From Hydra vulgaris (Eukaryota > Cnidaria > Hydrozoa > Anthoathecata > Hydridae): 64,000 bases of DNA. The notes below the pieces were generated by a model that did not search any database, had not been told where the DNA came from, and worked only from the letters and a program-made list of their open reading frames with translations. This document shows positions 51,870-62,840 of the stretch, one piece after another (position 1 is the first letter of the stretch; the number at the start of each line of letters is the position of its first letter). The stretch covers positions 64,158,501 to 64,222,500 of the forward strand of contig NC_088922.1 in NCBI RefSeq assembly GCF_038396675.1. Direction: 5' to 3'. A program made the position numbers and the translations under genes.

Positions 51870-52470
51870 TTTTTTTAGAAATGACACTTTGTGCAAACTC
51901 CAACTTTGTACAATTCCAAATTTAAGTATGTTTATGCTCACGTCAAATACGAATGCAAAAACATTTTCATTTGACATAAGAATAAACATACTTAATAAAT
52001 TGCGGTGACTTGAGCCTGGGAACCAAAATTTCCCAAAATAATTACACACACTCTCGATACTCCAAATTTAAAGACAAAGAGTAATTAAGATATTTTTTTA
52101 CTATCTTATATTAAATTTAAATCATCGACAGGCTTTAAATTTCATCTAATAACCACTTAGTGTTCGAAAGGTATGACCATGTAAAATTTAAAATGGAAAC
52201 GGAAACTTTACATGGTTATAATTTTCAAACACGCATAGATTATTAGATTAAATTTAAACCTGTCGATGAATTTAAATTTATAAAATAGTAAAAAAAAATA
52301 CTTTGCTAACTTTACCCTCATATTTAGATGAGTGATCAGATTTAGGAGGGTGATCACATTTAGGAGGGTGACCACATTTAGAAGGGTGATCTTTTTGGGG
52401 TGCATTTTTCAAACTTAAGTTTGGAGTTTACACTATGCTTTAAAGTGTCATTTTTCAAACATCTAGTTCT
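51870..52470. mobile_element. Nested foldback element
   Basis: Outer inverted ends GAAATGACACTTTGTGCAAACTCCAA-like at 51880-51905 and its complement at 52424-52460. Inside are one foldback with arms AAGTATGTTTATGCTCACGT / its complement (51925-51995) and a larger one from 52091 to 52300 centred near 52195 (TCATCGACAGG, CATCTAATAA, GACCATGTAAA arms). Just inside the right end are four 18-bp tandem units ACATTTAGGAGGGTGATC (52321-52391). Confidence 0.75.
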
Positions 52471-54772
52471 ATTAAATTCAAACTATAACATATTAAGATA
52501 ACTACATACACTTAATGACATTTTTAAGATAAAGGCATATAATATATTGAGTAATTTAGCAAAGACATTCAGTTATGACCTATAAAGGTAATGACATATT
52601 AAGTTACATATTCAAATAAAAACATACAATCAATGACATAGTAATTACCAAATTTACCATTCTTTGCAGTACATTAACAAATTAAACGCTATTCTCATTC
52701 TAAACTCTTCAAAACGATTACAATCACTTATAAATTCATGCAAAAATTCAGTTTTTAGAAGAAAAATATAAAAAACTTTCTGATAATACGTAAAATTGAA
52801 AAATAATGAAAATATATCACCAGTTGCACAAAAAGAAAAAGAAATTCCGTTTTTACTCAGTAAAAAAGTTAAAGTTTAACTTACCTAGCTTGAAGCAGAA
52901 GGGTTTATCGAGACGGTAACGGACTTAAGTTTTACTTTAGACTAGACTTGTAAAAAAGTTCAATAACTTATTTATAAAATACGAGATATAACTAAACACA
53001 AAGAAAGGGTTTTCGAGAACTTGTATTATTGAGTACTTGAGTCTATTATTGCTTGATACCTGACTGCAAGAGAGCAAGACATTCATTATCATGATATTTA
53101 TATATTACATATTCTCAAGAGGAACATTAACTGATATTCCAATAAAAACTTAATATATTATATCTAATATTTTTATGTAAATACCACTTAATATGTTGTA
53201 TTTAGTTAATTATTGTAATTAAACGTATACATTTAAATACAATAATTAGTTAAATACAACATGATTTGATTGGCGCCACACGGATGAAGCAACATTTAGG
53301 ATAAGTGCAATTATAATTGTTTCAGAAAACAGCGGCAACATACAAATTTGCGTGCACATGCATACCGTTAACGAGGCTATTAGAAGAATAGACTTTTTAA
53401 CTCCAAATTTAGACGATGTTAAATCTGTGAAAATTAATATTTAGTTATTTAATAACTAAATATTATTTTCATAACTAGAAAAACTTCAAAGTATCAAGAA
53501 CATTTTTTTACTACAAAAAACATAAAGAAAAAGAAAAAAGAAAAAAGAAAAGAAAAAAAAGCTCTTTAAAGCATTCTCGAGCTTATGAACTATTTACAAC
53601 ATTTTATTTTACACGACATCACAGTTACTTATCCTTACGAACCTCGTCCATACTCCCAGTTACATTTTGAAGCAAGATTCATTTTGGAACTGAGATTCTG
53701 AATGCTACCAAGCATTCAATAAAATAAAAAAAGCTATGACATTAGACTAGTGCGTTGGATACTTCAAAAATTTTCAGAAAAAGATACATACGTAAATAAA
53801 TGTGAATACATTGGTTTTTACAAATGAATAGGCATCAATTATTAGTGCTTAAACAGAGACTAATTAATTTTAGCTCAAAATAGTTTTGCTTTGTGTTTGT
53901 ATTAATATGTTTGTTTCTAAAGAAACTGAATCATAACTGACTGATTCTAAACTAAATCATAACCGACTGATAAAAAGGTGGCTAGTATTAGCGTTTTAAG
54001 TTTTTTAGACTTTTTTTTTTCTCTAAATTTTATAATCATCTTTCTAAACTTCTAAATTTTTAGATATTTGTCTCAATTATGTATGACTTCTTATAAACAA
54101 TTGTATAATAACATAACAACAATATTCATGGTAAGATAACGATACCCATGTTTTTATATAGTTGTATAAAATACTAATATTAAGTATAAAAATTTCTTGA
54201 GCACTCGGCAAAACGGAAGTGGGGGAGGGGGTTGTGAAGGGCATGTAAAAAAATGGGCATATTAAATTTTCTTAACGCAAAAGTACCTTTTAAAGATGAC
54301 AATTTTTCACCTTTTAAAGATGACAATTTTTCACCTTTTAGCTTAATAAGCTTCTTACTAGTAAAAAACTTTGGTAATTTATGTAATTTATGATTTTTAA
54401 TGTTGAATTATTTAATGAATTATTTTAATAAATTTTTTTTGTATTTTAAGTCACATTTGAGTCTCTTAAATAAAAAAAAAGGGTTAAAAATTATAGAACA
54501 TTCAGATTCTGGTGGTGGTGAGAGGGACGATGTATACCCTTTTCCCAATCCCTCCTTGATCCGTCATTGTTATTTTTCACCTATGCCCGCACTCTCAAGA
54601 CATTTTAAACTTTGTAAACAAACCTCAAATTTTAACTAAAAGTAATATTTATGTATAAATAATAGAAATGTTTGCTTAAATATAAGTTTTTCCATGCATT
54701 ATATTCTTACAAAATCAAAGTTTCGTACCCTCCTATATATCCCTTTATACTCTTTTAAGTAACGTATAGAGT
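52471..54772. other. Intergenic interval, non-coding
   Basis: AT-rich. Contains the inverted pair at 53193-53263 (ATGTTGTATTTAGTTAATTA / complement, two mismatches), a 29-bp palindrome at 53437-53465 (AATATTTAGTTATT arms), a 24-bp exact tandem duplication AAAGATGACAATTTTTCACC at 54290-54339, and a G-rich run at 54220-54232. Confidence 0.6.
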
Positions 54773-54778
54773 TTTATT
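54773..54778 (-). terminator. Poly(A) signal AATAAA of the UPF0047 gene
   Basis: Canonical AATAAA on the minus strand 30 nt downstream of the stop codon, a normal spacing for a compact 3' UTR. Confidence 0.5.
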
Positions 54779-54807
54779 TAATTAAAAAACATTTGAAAAA
54801 GGTAAAA

Positions 54808-55157
54808 CTAATCTTTTGTGCAGCCTTGTACAGTAACAATTAATGTACGAGGTCCACCGTGATAACGATGTTCTAGCAACCAAACTCCTTGCCATGTATT
54901 CATATTAAGTTTACCATCAGTAATAGGTATGGTCACTGAAGATCCAATTAAGCTAGCCTTAATATGAGCAGTCATGCCATCAGGACCTTCAATGGTATGC
55001 AAGTACGGTGCATCTTCAGGAACAACGGTATTTAAAAATGTATCCATATCAGCTCCTACATCATCGCCCCAACATTCATTTATAGATAAACTTGCTGAGG
55101 TATTTTTTAAGGAAATATTACAAACGCCTATTTGTATATCACGAAGAAATGATAGTT
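54808..55157 (-). CDS. UPF0047 gene exon 2 (residues 34-149)
   Basis: Acceptor TTTTTTAG/AACTATC completes a Glu codon, then LSFLRDIQIGVCNISLKNTS through the conserved EGPDGMTAHIK and WQGVWLLEHR blocks to GCTKD and TAA. The intron between the exons is 410 bp. Confidence 0.9.
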
Positions 55158-55667
55158 CTAAAAAAAGATTATTTAAGTTAATATTTTAATATTTAAATTC
55201 ATAAAAACTAATAAAGTATATCAATAAATTTAAAAAAATTGAATACTACATTTAATTTCAACAATTTATATTCCACTAAAATTCAAAATAGCTCTGTTTT
55301 GTATTTACTTTTAAGTAAAACTAACTTATTTAAAGATTGTATTAAACGTAAAGTATTAAACAGCTAGTTTCAGGAGAACAGTAACGAAATTCTTTAAGTT
55401 ATTTACTTTAAAGTAAAACTTATTTAAAGTTTGTATTAAAGTATTAAACGGCTAGTTTAAGGAGAACGGTGACGAAGTTCTTTAAGTTATTTTAAATTAG
55501 AAAAGTTAACTTTTATTACTTTTGAGTATATTTGAATTTATATCAATTGCAATTTAACTTATCTTACCAGTTAAAATGTTTGTTATTTTGTGAACACCTT
55601 TTCCTTTCGGAGGCAAAATAATTTCGGTTTGATACCAGCAACAGCCTTTTCCACTTCTTGCTGTCAT
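54808..55667 (-). CDS. UPF0047/YjbQ-family protein (whole two-exon gene)
   Basis: A 149-residue member of the UPF0047 (YjbQ) family, usually about 140 residues. Bacterial members were reported to have thiamine-phosphate-synthase-like side activity; the animal role is not established. Exon 1 ends in phase 1 and joins exon 2 to give WYQTEIILPPKGKGVHKITN, then IQIGVCNISLKNTSASLSIN, a middle ETFLN-like MDTFLNTVVPED, HTIEGPDGMTAHIKASLIGS, VTIPITDGKLNMNTWQGVWL and EHRYHGGPRTLIVTVQGC. The HxxEGPDxMxAHIK and TWQGxWLxEHR signatures are intact. The family usually has HTSAS where this protein has NTSAS. The start is the ATG at 55667; the frame stays open upstream for 15 more codons, so an earlier exon cannot be excluded. 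Confidence 0.88.
55311..55500. repeat. Imperfect ~90-bp tandem duplication in the UPF0047 intron
   Basis: Both halves carry AAAACTAACTTATTTAAAG-like, GTATTAAACRGCTAGTTT, AGGAGAACRGTRACGAARTT and CTTTAAGTTATTT in order. Several substitutions and small deletions separate them. Confidence 0.85.
55568..55667 (-). CDS. UPF0047 gene exon 1 (residues 1-34)
   Basis: Encodes MTARSGKGCCWYQTEIILPP then KGKGVHKITNILT, with donor AACTG/GTAAGA. The aromatic WYQ and the PPxxxGxHxIT motif match the family N-terminus. The frame is open upstream to a possible acceptor ATATCAG near 55713, which would add about 15 residues if translation began earlier, but no in-frame ATG is there. Confidence 0.8.
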
Positions 55668-55719
55668 TGTACATGCAATTATTGATTGTTCTTTTGTTAA
55701 TACTTTTGACTGATATTAA

Positions 55720-58437
55720 TAATTTAATAATATTAATTTTTTTGACTGATAATAATAAATTTAATAATTATTTTAACATTATAAAATATATAAGACAATA
55801 AGTTATAAGAAAAATCTGTTAAAAACTAAATAATAATTTGTTATGATTCGTATGATGAAATTCGTATGATACAAATTTTTTAAATTATTCTTCAAAAAAG
55901 CTGTTTCTTTTTTTATACATGCAAAAGTTACACAGAATCTTTATTTTTAAAAGCAAGGATAGAAAAGTAAAAATATTTATTGAAATTTAGAATATTCTTA
56001 CATTCAACTTACTCTAAGTGACCATGTTTGTGTTTAGTATATAAGAAGTTTTTAAAAATTTTCTTCTTTTTATGTTTTTTCTATTACACAGTTTTTTTTT
56101 TTTTACAATTCTTTTAAAACTTTGCCGAAGTTTAAACGGTTTAAAATTAAAACGTAAAAAATTTCTCTTGTAACCAACTTACGACTTGGGAGGAGCTAGA
56201 TTAAGAATCTAGGGAGGCGTTTCTTTTAATGACTAAAATCAAATAGAAAAAAGCTAAAATTTTGAAAATAAAAGTCAAAAATTAAAAGTTAATTTTAAGC
56301 TATTTTTTACATTAAAGCAGATGTTTGTCGCGTTTTTGTACAGATAATATTCACCTATAAAGAATTTAACTTTTTAAAGTTTGAACAAACGCAAGTAATA
56401 TGAATTCAGTAGATTAAAATGAATTGCAGCCTACTTTTTAAAAACAGTAAATATGTAAAACTCACTTTACAACATAAAAAAAGATCTCTCAACTAATCCA
56501 AATTCAATTTAGCTAATTAAATCTAAAAAACAAACATAATTAAAACCTAAGTGGTCTTCTATATTAATATTCAGGATTCTAAATAAATTTTTATGCTTTA
56601 GGGCTTTATGCATTGTTTTTATTATTAGCTGAATTATTTTTAAGCCCAAGTTTTGAATAATTAAATTTTCAAAACATTCTCCTTTTTTTGCATTGAAACG
56701 ACGCAATCAGAAACACTGTGTAAAGGTGTTTTGTAGTAGGAAAAAAAAAAGTTTTTGTTTTTGATAGCTTGGTATAAAAAATTTAAATTATTAACCACTA
56801 TCTTATTTATTAGTGAAAAAATAAATAAATATATATAGATAAAAAAAAATAGTATTAATTTTTATATAAAAGTGCGGATCATATCAAGCATTGTGATTTT
56901 GCCGTTTCTTACCGAAGCATTGAAGATTTCCACGTTGCATACGTTTCATCGACGTTCATCTTTTTTTTTGAGTTGTTTGATGTTATTATTTGGTTTATCG
57001 TTTTATCTCATTGATTTGTTAGGTTATCTATAAAAAAAATTTTTGTTTTTTAATTTACAATATATAAAATAAAAAATTATATGAATGAAAACAAATGGTT
57101 TTGGTTAACCTTTGTCATGATTGGCTTGTAAATAATTTTTAAAGATTTGAACCTTTTCTTAAGGTTATAAAATTTTAAATTGATATTCAAAAAAGTTATG
57201 AAATAAAATTTAAAAAGGTTAAAAAAGAGGGTAAAAATTTTGAAATAATCTATACTCTAAAAGGATAAGATTTTAAACAACTTGAAAGATGAAGCGTAGG
57301 CATTAACCTTTAAAGAGATTTCAAAAGATTAGGAATTTTGAAATAACCTTTAAAATATTTTCAAAAAGTTAGGGTTTTAAAATAACCTTTAAAAAGGTTT
57401 CAAAAAGTTTATATTTAGTTCAGTTGACCAGCTAGTAAAATTTGTTTTTTGTGAATTTTTTTGTTGGGGAAAATTTTTTTTTGATCGGACTGCAAGATCG
57501 GACTGCAATACCGAAATAAACCAACAGTGTCCCAACGTAACGCTAATCTAGAAATAAAAACATTTACTACGTTAACGTTGATCAATGAGCAGCCAATTTT
57601 TTTAATGTTAACTATTTTTTTTATAATTATTATTTAAAAACGATATTTAAAATCTTTTTTTTTTCCAGTTTAAAAATTTTCTTCTAAACAGAAAAAATTC
57701 TCTCGTGTTTACAACAAAATGTTTCAGCAAAACGGTTTAGAAGATTCTTTTCAGTTCGGATCAGTTTTTGATTTTGACCACTCATAACCGTATCCCCTAA
57801 AAAAACTTCACAACTTTTTATCGTGGAACCATTTTAAATTTATTTTATTGTAATTTTTTAAGTTATTTAAATAGATCATGATCATAAATTTAAAAATAAT
57901 ATTTAATAGTTTTAACGTTTTCAACTTAATCAACTTTTTACTAATAAAAATACTCATTTAAAGTGGTTCTCAGACTTCTCTGATTAATAAAAACCTTCCT
58001 CTAGAATAAAAATTTTTAAACATCAACATAAATTTTATTTATCTACTCTATATTTTCTGAATTTTTTCAACTTATTTCCTTTTAACTATTCTCATTGCCC
58101 AAAGCATCTTGTTTGACTTGAATTAAGATAATATGCTCTTTTATCATAAATTAAATTCAAATGTTTATTAACATTGTTTGACAAGCAAAATACAGATGAT
58201 AAATTTGAAATTTTTGATTAAGTAGACGGATATACACAAAAATAGTTACAAGAAAAAACTTGAAAATTTCCCCTTAATCTTATGTCGTTTTGTTTAAGAT
58301 TAAGTGAAACAAAAAATGATGAACTTAAATAGTGTCTCACAAAAGTTTGATTTCTACCACTACTTATAAAGGATGAATAGCCTGGAATAAAACTACAGTA
58401 ATATAGAAAAAATTAATATATTAATTTATTTGTATAA

Positions 58438-58438
<1 letters not shown>
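55720..58438. other. Interval upstream of the UPF0047 gene
   Basis: No gene recognised. At 57300-57420 a ~50-bp unit (AATAACCTTTAAA..TTTCAAAAAGTTA) is repeated about three times with divergence. GATCGGACTGCAA is directly repeated at 57482-57508. Confidence 0.5.

Positions 58439-58439
<1 letters not shown>

Positions 58440-58522
<83 letters not shown>
58440..58522. repeat. (AT)n microsatellite
   Basis: About 40 AT units. Confidence 0.97.
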
Positions 58523-58525
<3 letters not shown>

Positions 58526-58698
58526 TACTGTTAATAATATTATTATCATTATCGTTATTAATAATCACGCATTATGTACATATATATAGACACAAAGTCC
58601 ATATTAAAATTAATTAAAGAAAGTTTGGTTTATAACAACTTATTACTTGGTTAAATATTCTGTACATAATTAAATCCTAACAAGACAAGCAAGTCTTG

Positions 58699-58748
58699 AG
58701 GTAACCCTAACCAAACCTTAACCTAACCCTAAGCTTAAACCCTAAGCT
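58699..58748. repeat. Degenerate telomere-like repeats
   Basis: GTAACCCTAACCAAACCTTA, ACCTAACCCTAAGC and TTAAACCCTAAGC: about six CCCTAA-type units, several degenerate. The metazoan and Hydra telomere unit is TTAGGG. They end exactly at the hairpin 58746-58793. Confidence 0.6.
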
Positions 58749-58793
58749 TTTTGACTTCGTGTTTATGTAAACATAAACACGAAGTCAAAAAGC
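58746..58793. repeat. 23-bp perfect inverted repeat, 2-nt loop
   Basis: Arms 58746-58768 and 58771-58793 (GCTTTTTGACTTCGTGTTTA...) around AA. The right arm is read as the beginning of the open frame that follows. Confidence 0.95.
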
Positions 58794-58794
58794 G

Positions 58795-60508
58795 ACTAAA
58801 GACAAAATCTACTCCCGAGAATCAGAATACCAAGAAATGCTCCGCTTTTGGATGTTTACTTGTTCGCCATGATGATGTTTTGTCATTCCGTCATGAGTTT
58901 TTCAAAACAAATAATAAGGTGCAGCAGGACAACCACATTCTTCTAAATGTCAAAGTGACCAGTTCCAAAAGAATGCGGACGAGATTTTGCTAAAGGGTAT
59001 TTAACAAGACTTACTCGACGAACTATTTCATCAAAACAATCCGTGTTTGTCAAAATACCTTTCTAAAAATCATTCATCCAATCGATAGAAACCGCCTTTA
59101 TGGTGTTATTAAACGTCATGTTGAAAATCGAGGATGTACCACTGAAGGCCGTGGTGGGGATCGTATATAGGTGACAAGAACGAATCTCGAAAAAAGAGTG
59201 TTCGCCAATGTGTGCTCTTCGAGCAACAGAAAGCCACAATAGGAGAAAGAAAAGTGTAAGATTATATTTTCCAATTTAATTGAAAAACACAACTAACTTA
59301 TGCGAAATCTATAATTCAACCATCTCATCTGCATACCTAAAAGTTGGATATAGTTTTTTCAGTAGGGTTTTCAGACAGGAGCTCAACATAGGATTTTCCT
59401 CGCCTGCTTGTGATACCTGTACGACTTTTGACAGCCTTAGAAATCACCTACTAGTGTGCTCAGCAAAAGATAAAGCTGTTCTTCTTATGCAACTGAGAGT
59501 GCACAAATTACGAACAAAAACATTTTATGCATCACTTAAGAACATACCAGAAAAGACATACAGTATCGTGTTTGTTTGAAACTTCCTGACACGTCACGCG
59601 TGCAAGTTCAATCCTTGCCACGTGTGACGTGTCAGGAAGCATTTTATTTTTGTCAGTTGTTGTTATACAACTTTGGATTACATGATCAGGTATCTCTTAA
59701 GAATTATTCATATACGTGGATGGAAAATGAAGCTACTCGTGGTTCAAACGAAATTTCTAGCGCAGTTTTCCATTATTTGAAAAACATTGTTCAGGAAAGG
59801 GAATCATTTGAAAGTATAATTAAGACTGTTTGCTTGGTTAGTGATGGCTGTGGAGGGCAGAACAAAAACAACATTGTGGTTGGTATGGCAGTATCATGGC
59901 TTGCAGAAGCACCAACAAACATTGATTCCATTAAACTTCTCTTTCCAGTACGTGGACACTCATTCCTTCCTTGTGATCACTTATTTGGAAGAATCGAGAA
60001 GGAGTTGAAAATCAACAACACGATATTGGAACCTAAAGGATTTCATGAAATATTTAGGCACCATTGTGATAAGGTTTTCTATATTGGAACCGACTGGTTT
60101 TGTGATGACTGGAAGACAGCAACAAGTGCTATCTACAAACCGGTGAAAAACATTCAAGAAGGAAAAATAATTATTACAATGAGAACATACAGTGGAAACA
60201 AAGTGCCTTTGATTAATCTTCGATGTGAATCCAGCTACAGATGTGACGTGGACACTCCAGTCAATCTCCTAAAGAAAAGGAAAAACATTCAAACATCGTG
60301 GTTAACCGTTTGCCATCATCCAGGTCGATCAGCCCTAAGAAGTTGAAGGATGTTCATAAACTTCTTCATGTAGCTTACTGCAAAATGGAAAGATCTTCGA
60401 GGTGTCAAAGTGTATTTAAATTTAGAAACATCTGCCAATGCAGTCGATGAAACAAGGCCAGGAAAAGAGTGCGGTTGTGCGGATAATAACGTTGCATTTT
60501 GGATATAA
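58795..60508 (+). pseudogene. DUF7869-type gene relic (transposase-like family)
   Basis: Plus-strand pieces in order: KIIHPIDRNRLYGVIKRHVE and GRGGDRI near 59070-59165; SSAYLKVGYSFFSRVFRQEL, GFSSPACDTCTTFDSLRNHL and KDKAVLLMQLRVHKLRTKTF at 59280-59579; then VQSLPRVTCQEAFYFCQLLL, NYSYTWMENEATRGSNEISS, LVSDGCGGQNKNNIVVGMAV, LFPVRGHSFLPCDHLFGRIE, KEL and a basic tail to 60346. The DxCxxQNKN and PVRGHSFLPCDxxFG motifs are, to my memory, those of the DUF7869 family, common in arthropod and cnidarian genomes and probably RNase H-like. Frame breaks lie near 58992, 59170, 59577 and 60345; the one at 59577 coincides with an inverted duplication. Confidence 0.7.
59582..59639. repeat. 21-bp inverted duplication breaking the DUF7869-type frame
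   Basis: Arms 59582-59602 and 59619-59639 (CTTCCTGACACGTCAC...) with one mismatch. The right arm codes for the family's RVTCQEA segment; the left arm is its inverted copy and replaces the residues that should connect IVF to VQSLP, introducing a TGA at 59577-59579 and a frame change. Confidence 0.88.
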
Positions 60509-61479
60509 ACAGTAATAGATTATGTTAAACTGGGTAGTTTGGTGAGGGATCTGTGTTAATATTAATTTTCAACTTTGATTTTTCAAAGTTACATTATTTT
60601 TTAGAATTATAAAACAAATTGATTTATCATCACAAATTTCTGATGTCATTGATGGACAAGATTCCAGACATGGAAATTTTAAAAAATTTTTTGGAAAAAG
60701 TTACTACTTTTATCATAATTTTCCTTTTTGGAAATTAAAAAAAAATGATATAAAATGAAAAGATTACTTTAAGTGTTGATTTGGTTTTCATTCTGATTGA
60801 AAGATAAAAACAAATGTTAATTTTGGACAAAAGTAACTTAACAAAATAAACGATAAGCATGCAAAAGCAGATAAGTCTCAAAATTTAGAGTCTGTGGACA
60901 GGGAACAAATGCACCAATATGTGTAAGCTTTCTACTGTGTAGTGTGGTCTAATAATACATAAGAATAATACAATCAATCATTATTCAGATCTTCTTTGAA
61001 ATCATGTTTTTTATTTTTCTCATTTTCCCATAATTTTTCCAGAGTGGACTTATCTGGTTTTGCAGGTTCACTTCTCATCTATAAGCCTAAGTAGCTATCT
61101 TTTAAAAAAAGTTATGTAAAAACCAAGATTTAAAAACCAGTAAAAGCCAAAAGAAAATAATGTTGCTTCCAATAACAGCAAAAGGAAAATTGCTTTAGAA
61201 CCAGATGTTTTCATAACATTTATACTGAATTTAGAATTAGAAAGATCTCAAGTTCAGCTTAACTAAACGCATGACTATTTCCTCTGATCAATATATAAAT
61301 ATTCGAAGTGTTTTATTGTGAAAATATACACTTTATTTCTGTTGCTAGGATAAAAATTTCAGAAGCGTTTGGAAAAATAATATAAATAAATAATAACTAG
61401 AGTTGCATAAAAAAATAAAAAATAAAAAAAACACCTGTCTTTTTTGCAAAAAAAAACACAGATTAAAAAAAAACCTGTA

Positions 61480-62840
61480 AGATTGCCCAGACTTCTTGGT
61501 TTTGACTTAGATTTGTTGATGGTTCTTTATCACATTGTTCTTTATCACGAAATGTTATTTTGACTGCCGCACTTGTTGGTGGAAGTAATATAATTTCACT
61601 AGCAATGCTTAACTGTATTGGAGCGCATAAACAACATGTTCTCTTCCACCAACTTGCAGGAGATGTGTGTTTTACTGAAGCCCATATAAAAGGTTTTGAA
61701 AAAAGTCTTTTTTAGATCTATAGTCAGAAATCTCACCCAAAATTTTGTCATCACAGTCCTTAATCGAAGGATCCAGTTTTCCTAAATTATGGAGGGCTTC
61801 AATACCACATACACTATTTCTGTGGATCCATGATATTAAGGATGTCATCTCCACATTCATTTTAATGCAAATTTAGTGGATCCATGATATTAAGGATGTC
61901 ATCTCCAGAGATGACATCCTTAATATCATGGATCCACTAAATTTGCATTAAAATGAATGTTTCGTATGTGAAATTTTCTTCTTCTGTAAATTATTTTCAT
62001 CATAGCATTTTCTTGAATTTTTAGTATTGGGTTGCAAAGAATATTGCCCTGAAAAGGTATTTCAAAATCGGAAAAAGTTTTGGCCACGATGGAGAGGCTT
62101 ATTTTTTCTCCTTCGACAGCTGCAATTCCAATGCCTTTTAGTTTTAATAATTTAATAAACCTATCCACTTTATACCAGAATACTTCTGACAACAATAGAT
62201 TTTGAATAGACTAAGGAAGTGATTTAGCTTCATAATCAATCACTAATCCCTGCAGTGCTAATCTGTTGTGGTGAAGACTTTCCATGCAGTAGATAATTGA
62301 ACCCCATCTAAAGAAACAAAAAATTGAAATTAAAAACTTAGCAGTCTAATTTTAAGGCTTACATACTAAACTTACATACTAAATTTGATGATTCAGATTG
62401 ATAAATAGTGTAATAACAATTAAATATAATTGAATTTTTAGCAAACCTAGTTTTAACTGGAAGTTGTAGTGATTGTTGAATGGCTTGTCCTAATTTCTGC
62501 TAGTGTTGTTCTAACAAAGCTGATATAATTTGTGACTTCTTTATCGCTTTTACAACCATTGTACAATTTTGTTTGAAATCGCCAATCGATTCAATGTTAC
62601 TTGCATCAGTGAAAATCAAATTTAGTGTATGGGCCAGGCATCCATAAGGGTATATGTGTAGAAAATCGTGAGCAATTAGATTCCATGCTCATTTCATATT
62701 GGTTGTATAGTCAGTACATATACCCAGAACTTTCATTCGTCCAACTTTATATACTATTCTTTTAATCGTTTTTGCTATATATTTGCCAAAGCATTGAAGT
62801 GTGTTTAATAAACCATTATCAAAAAAAGTAGTAAAAAGGT
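61480..62840 (-). pseudogene. hAT-like transposase relic with one recognisable intron
   Basis: The minus strand reads CFGKYIAKTIKRIVYK, VLGICTDYTTNM, FLHIYPYGCLAHTLNLIFTD (62620-62790), the C.D.A.NM and GC.AHTLNL blocks of the hAT RNase H-like core. A normal intron (GTTTGCT...CTTTAG, 62446-62308) joins VKTR to WGSIIYCMESLHHNRLALQG. Further on: KVDRFIKLLKLKGIGIAAVE, NAMMKIIYRRRKFHIRNIHF, NANLVDPR, then after the palindrome MTSLISWIHRNSVCGIEALH and, in another frame, ASWWKRTCCLCAPIQLSIAS and PPTSAAVK of the dimerisation region. Stops (for example at 62206-62204) and a 53-bp palindrome disrupt it. Confidence 0.75.
61853..61960. repeat. 53-bp perfect palindrome, 2-nt loop, with a partial third copy
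   Basis: Arms 61853-61905 and 61908-61960 are exact reverse complements around CA. In addition, the 31-32 bp GTGGATCCATGATATTAAGG...TCTCCA of the left arm occurs once more in direct orientation at 61822-61853. So one segment is present three times, direct-direct-inverted, inside the hAT relic. Confidence 0.96.
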
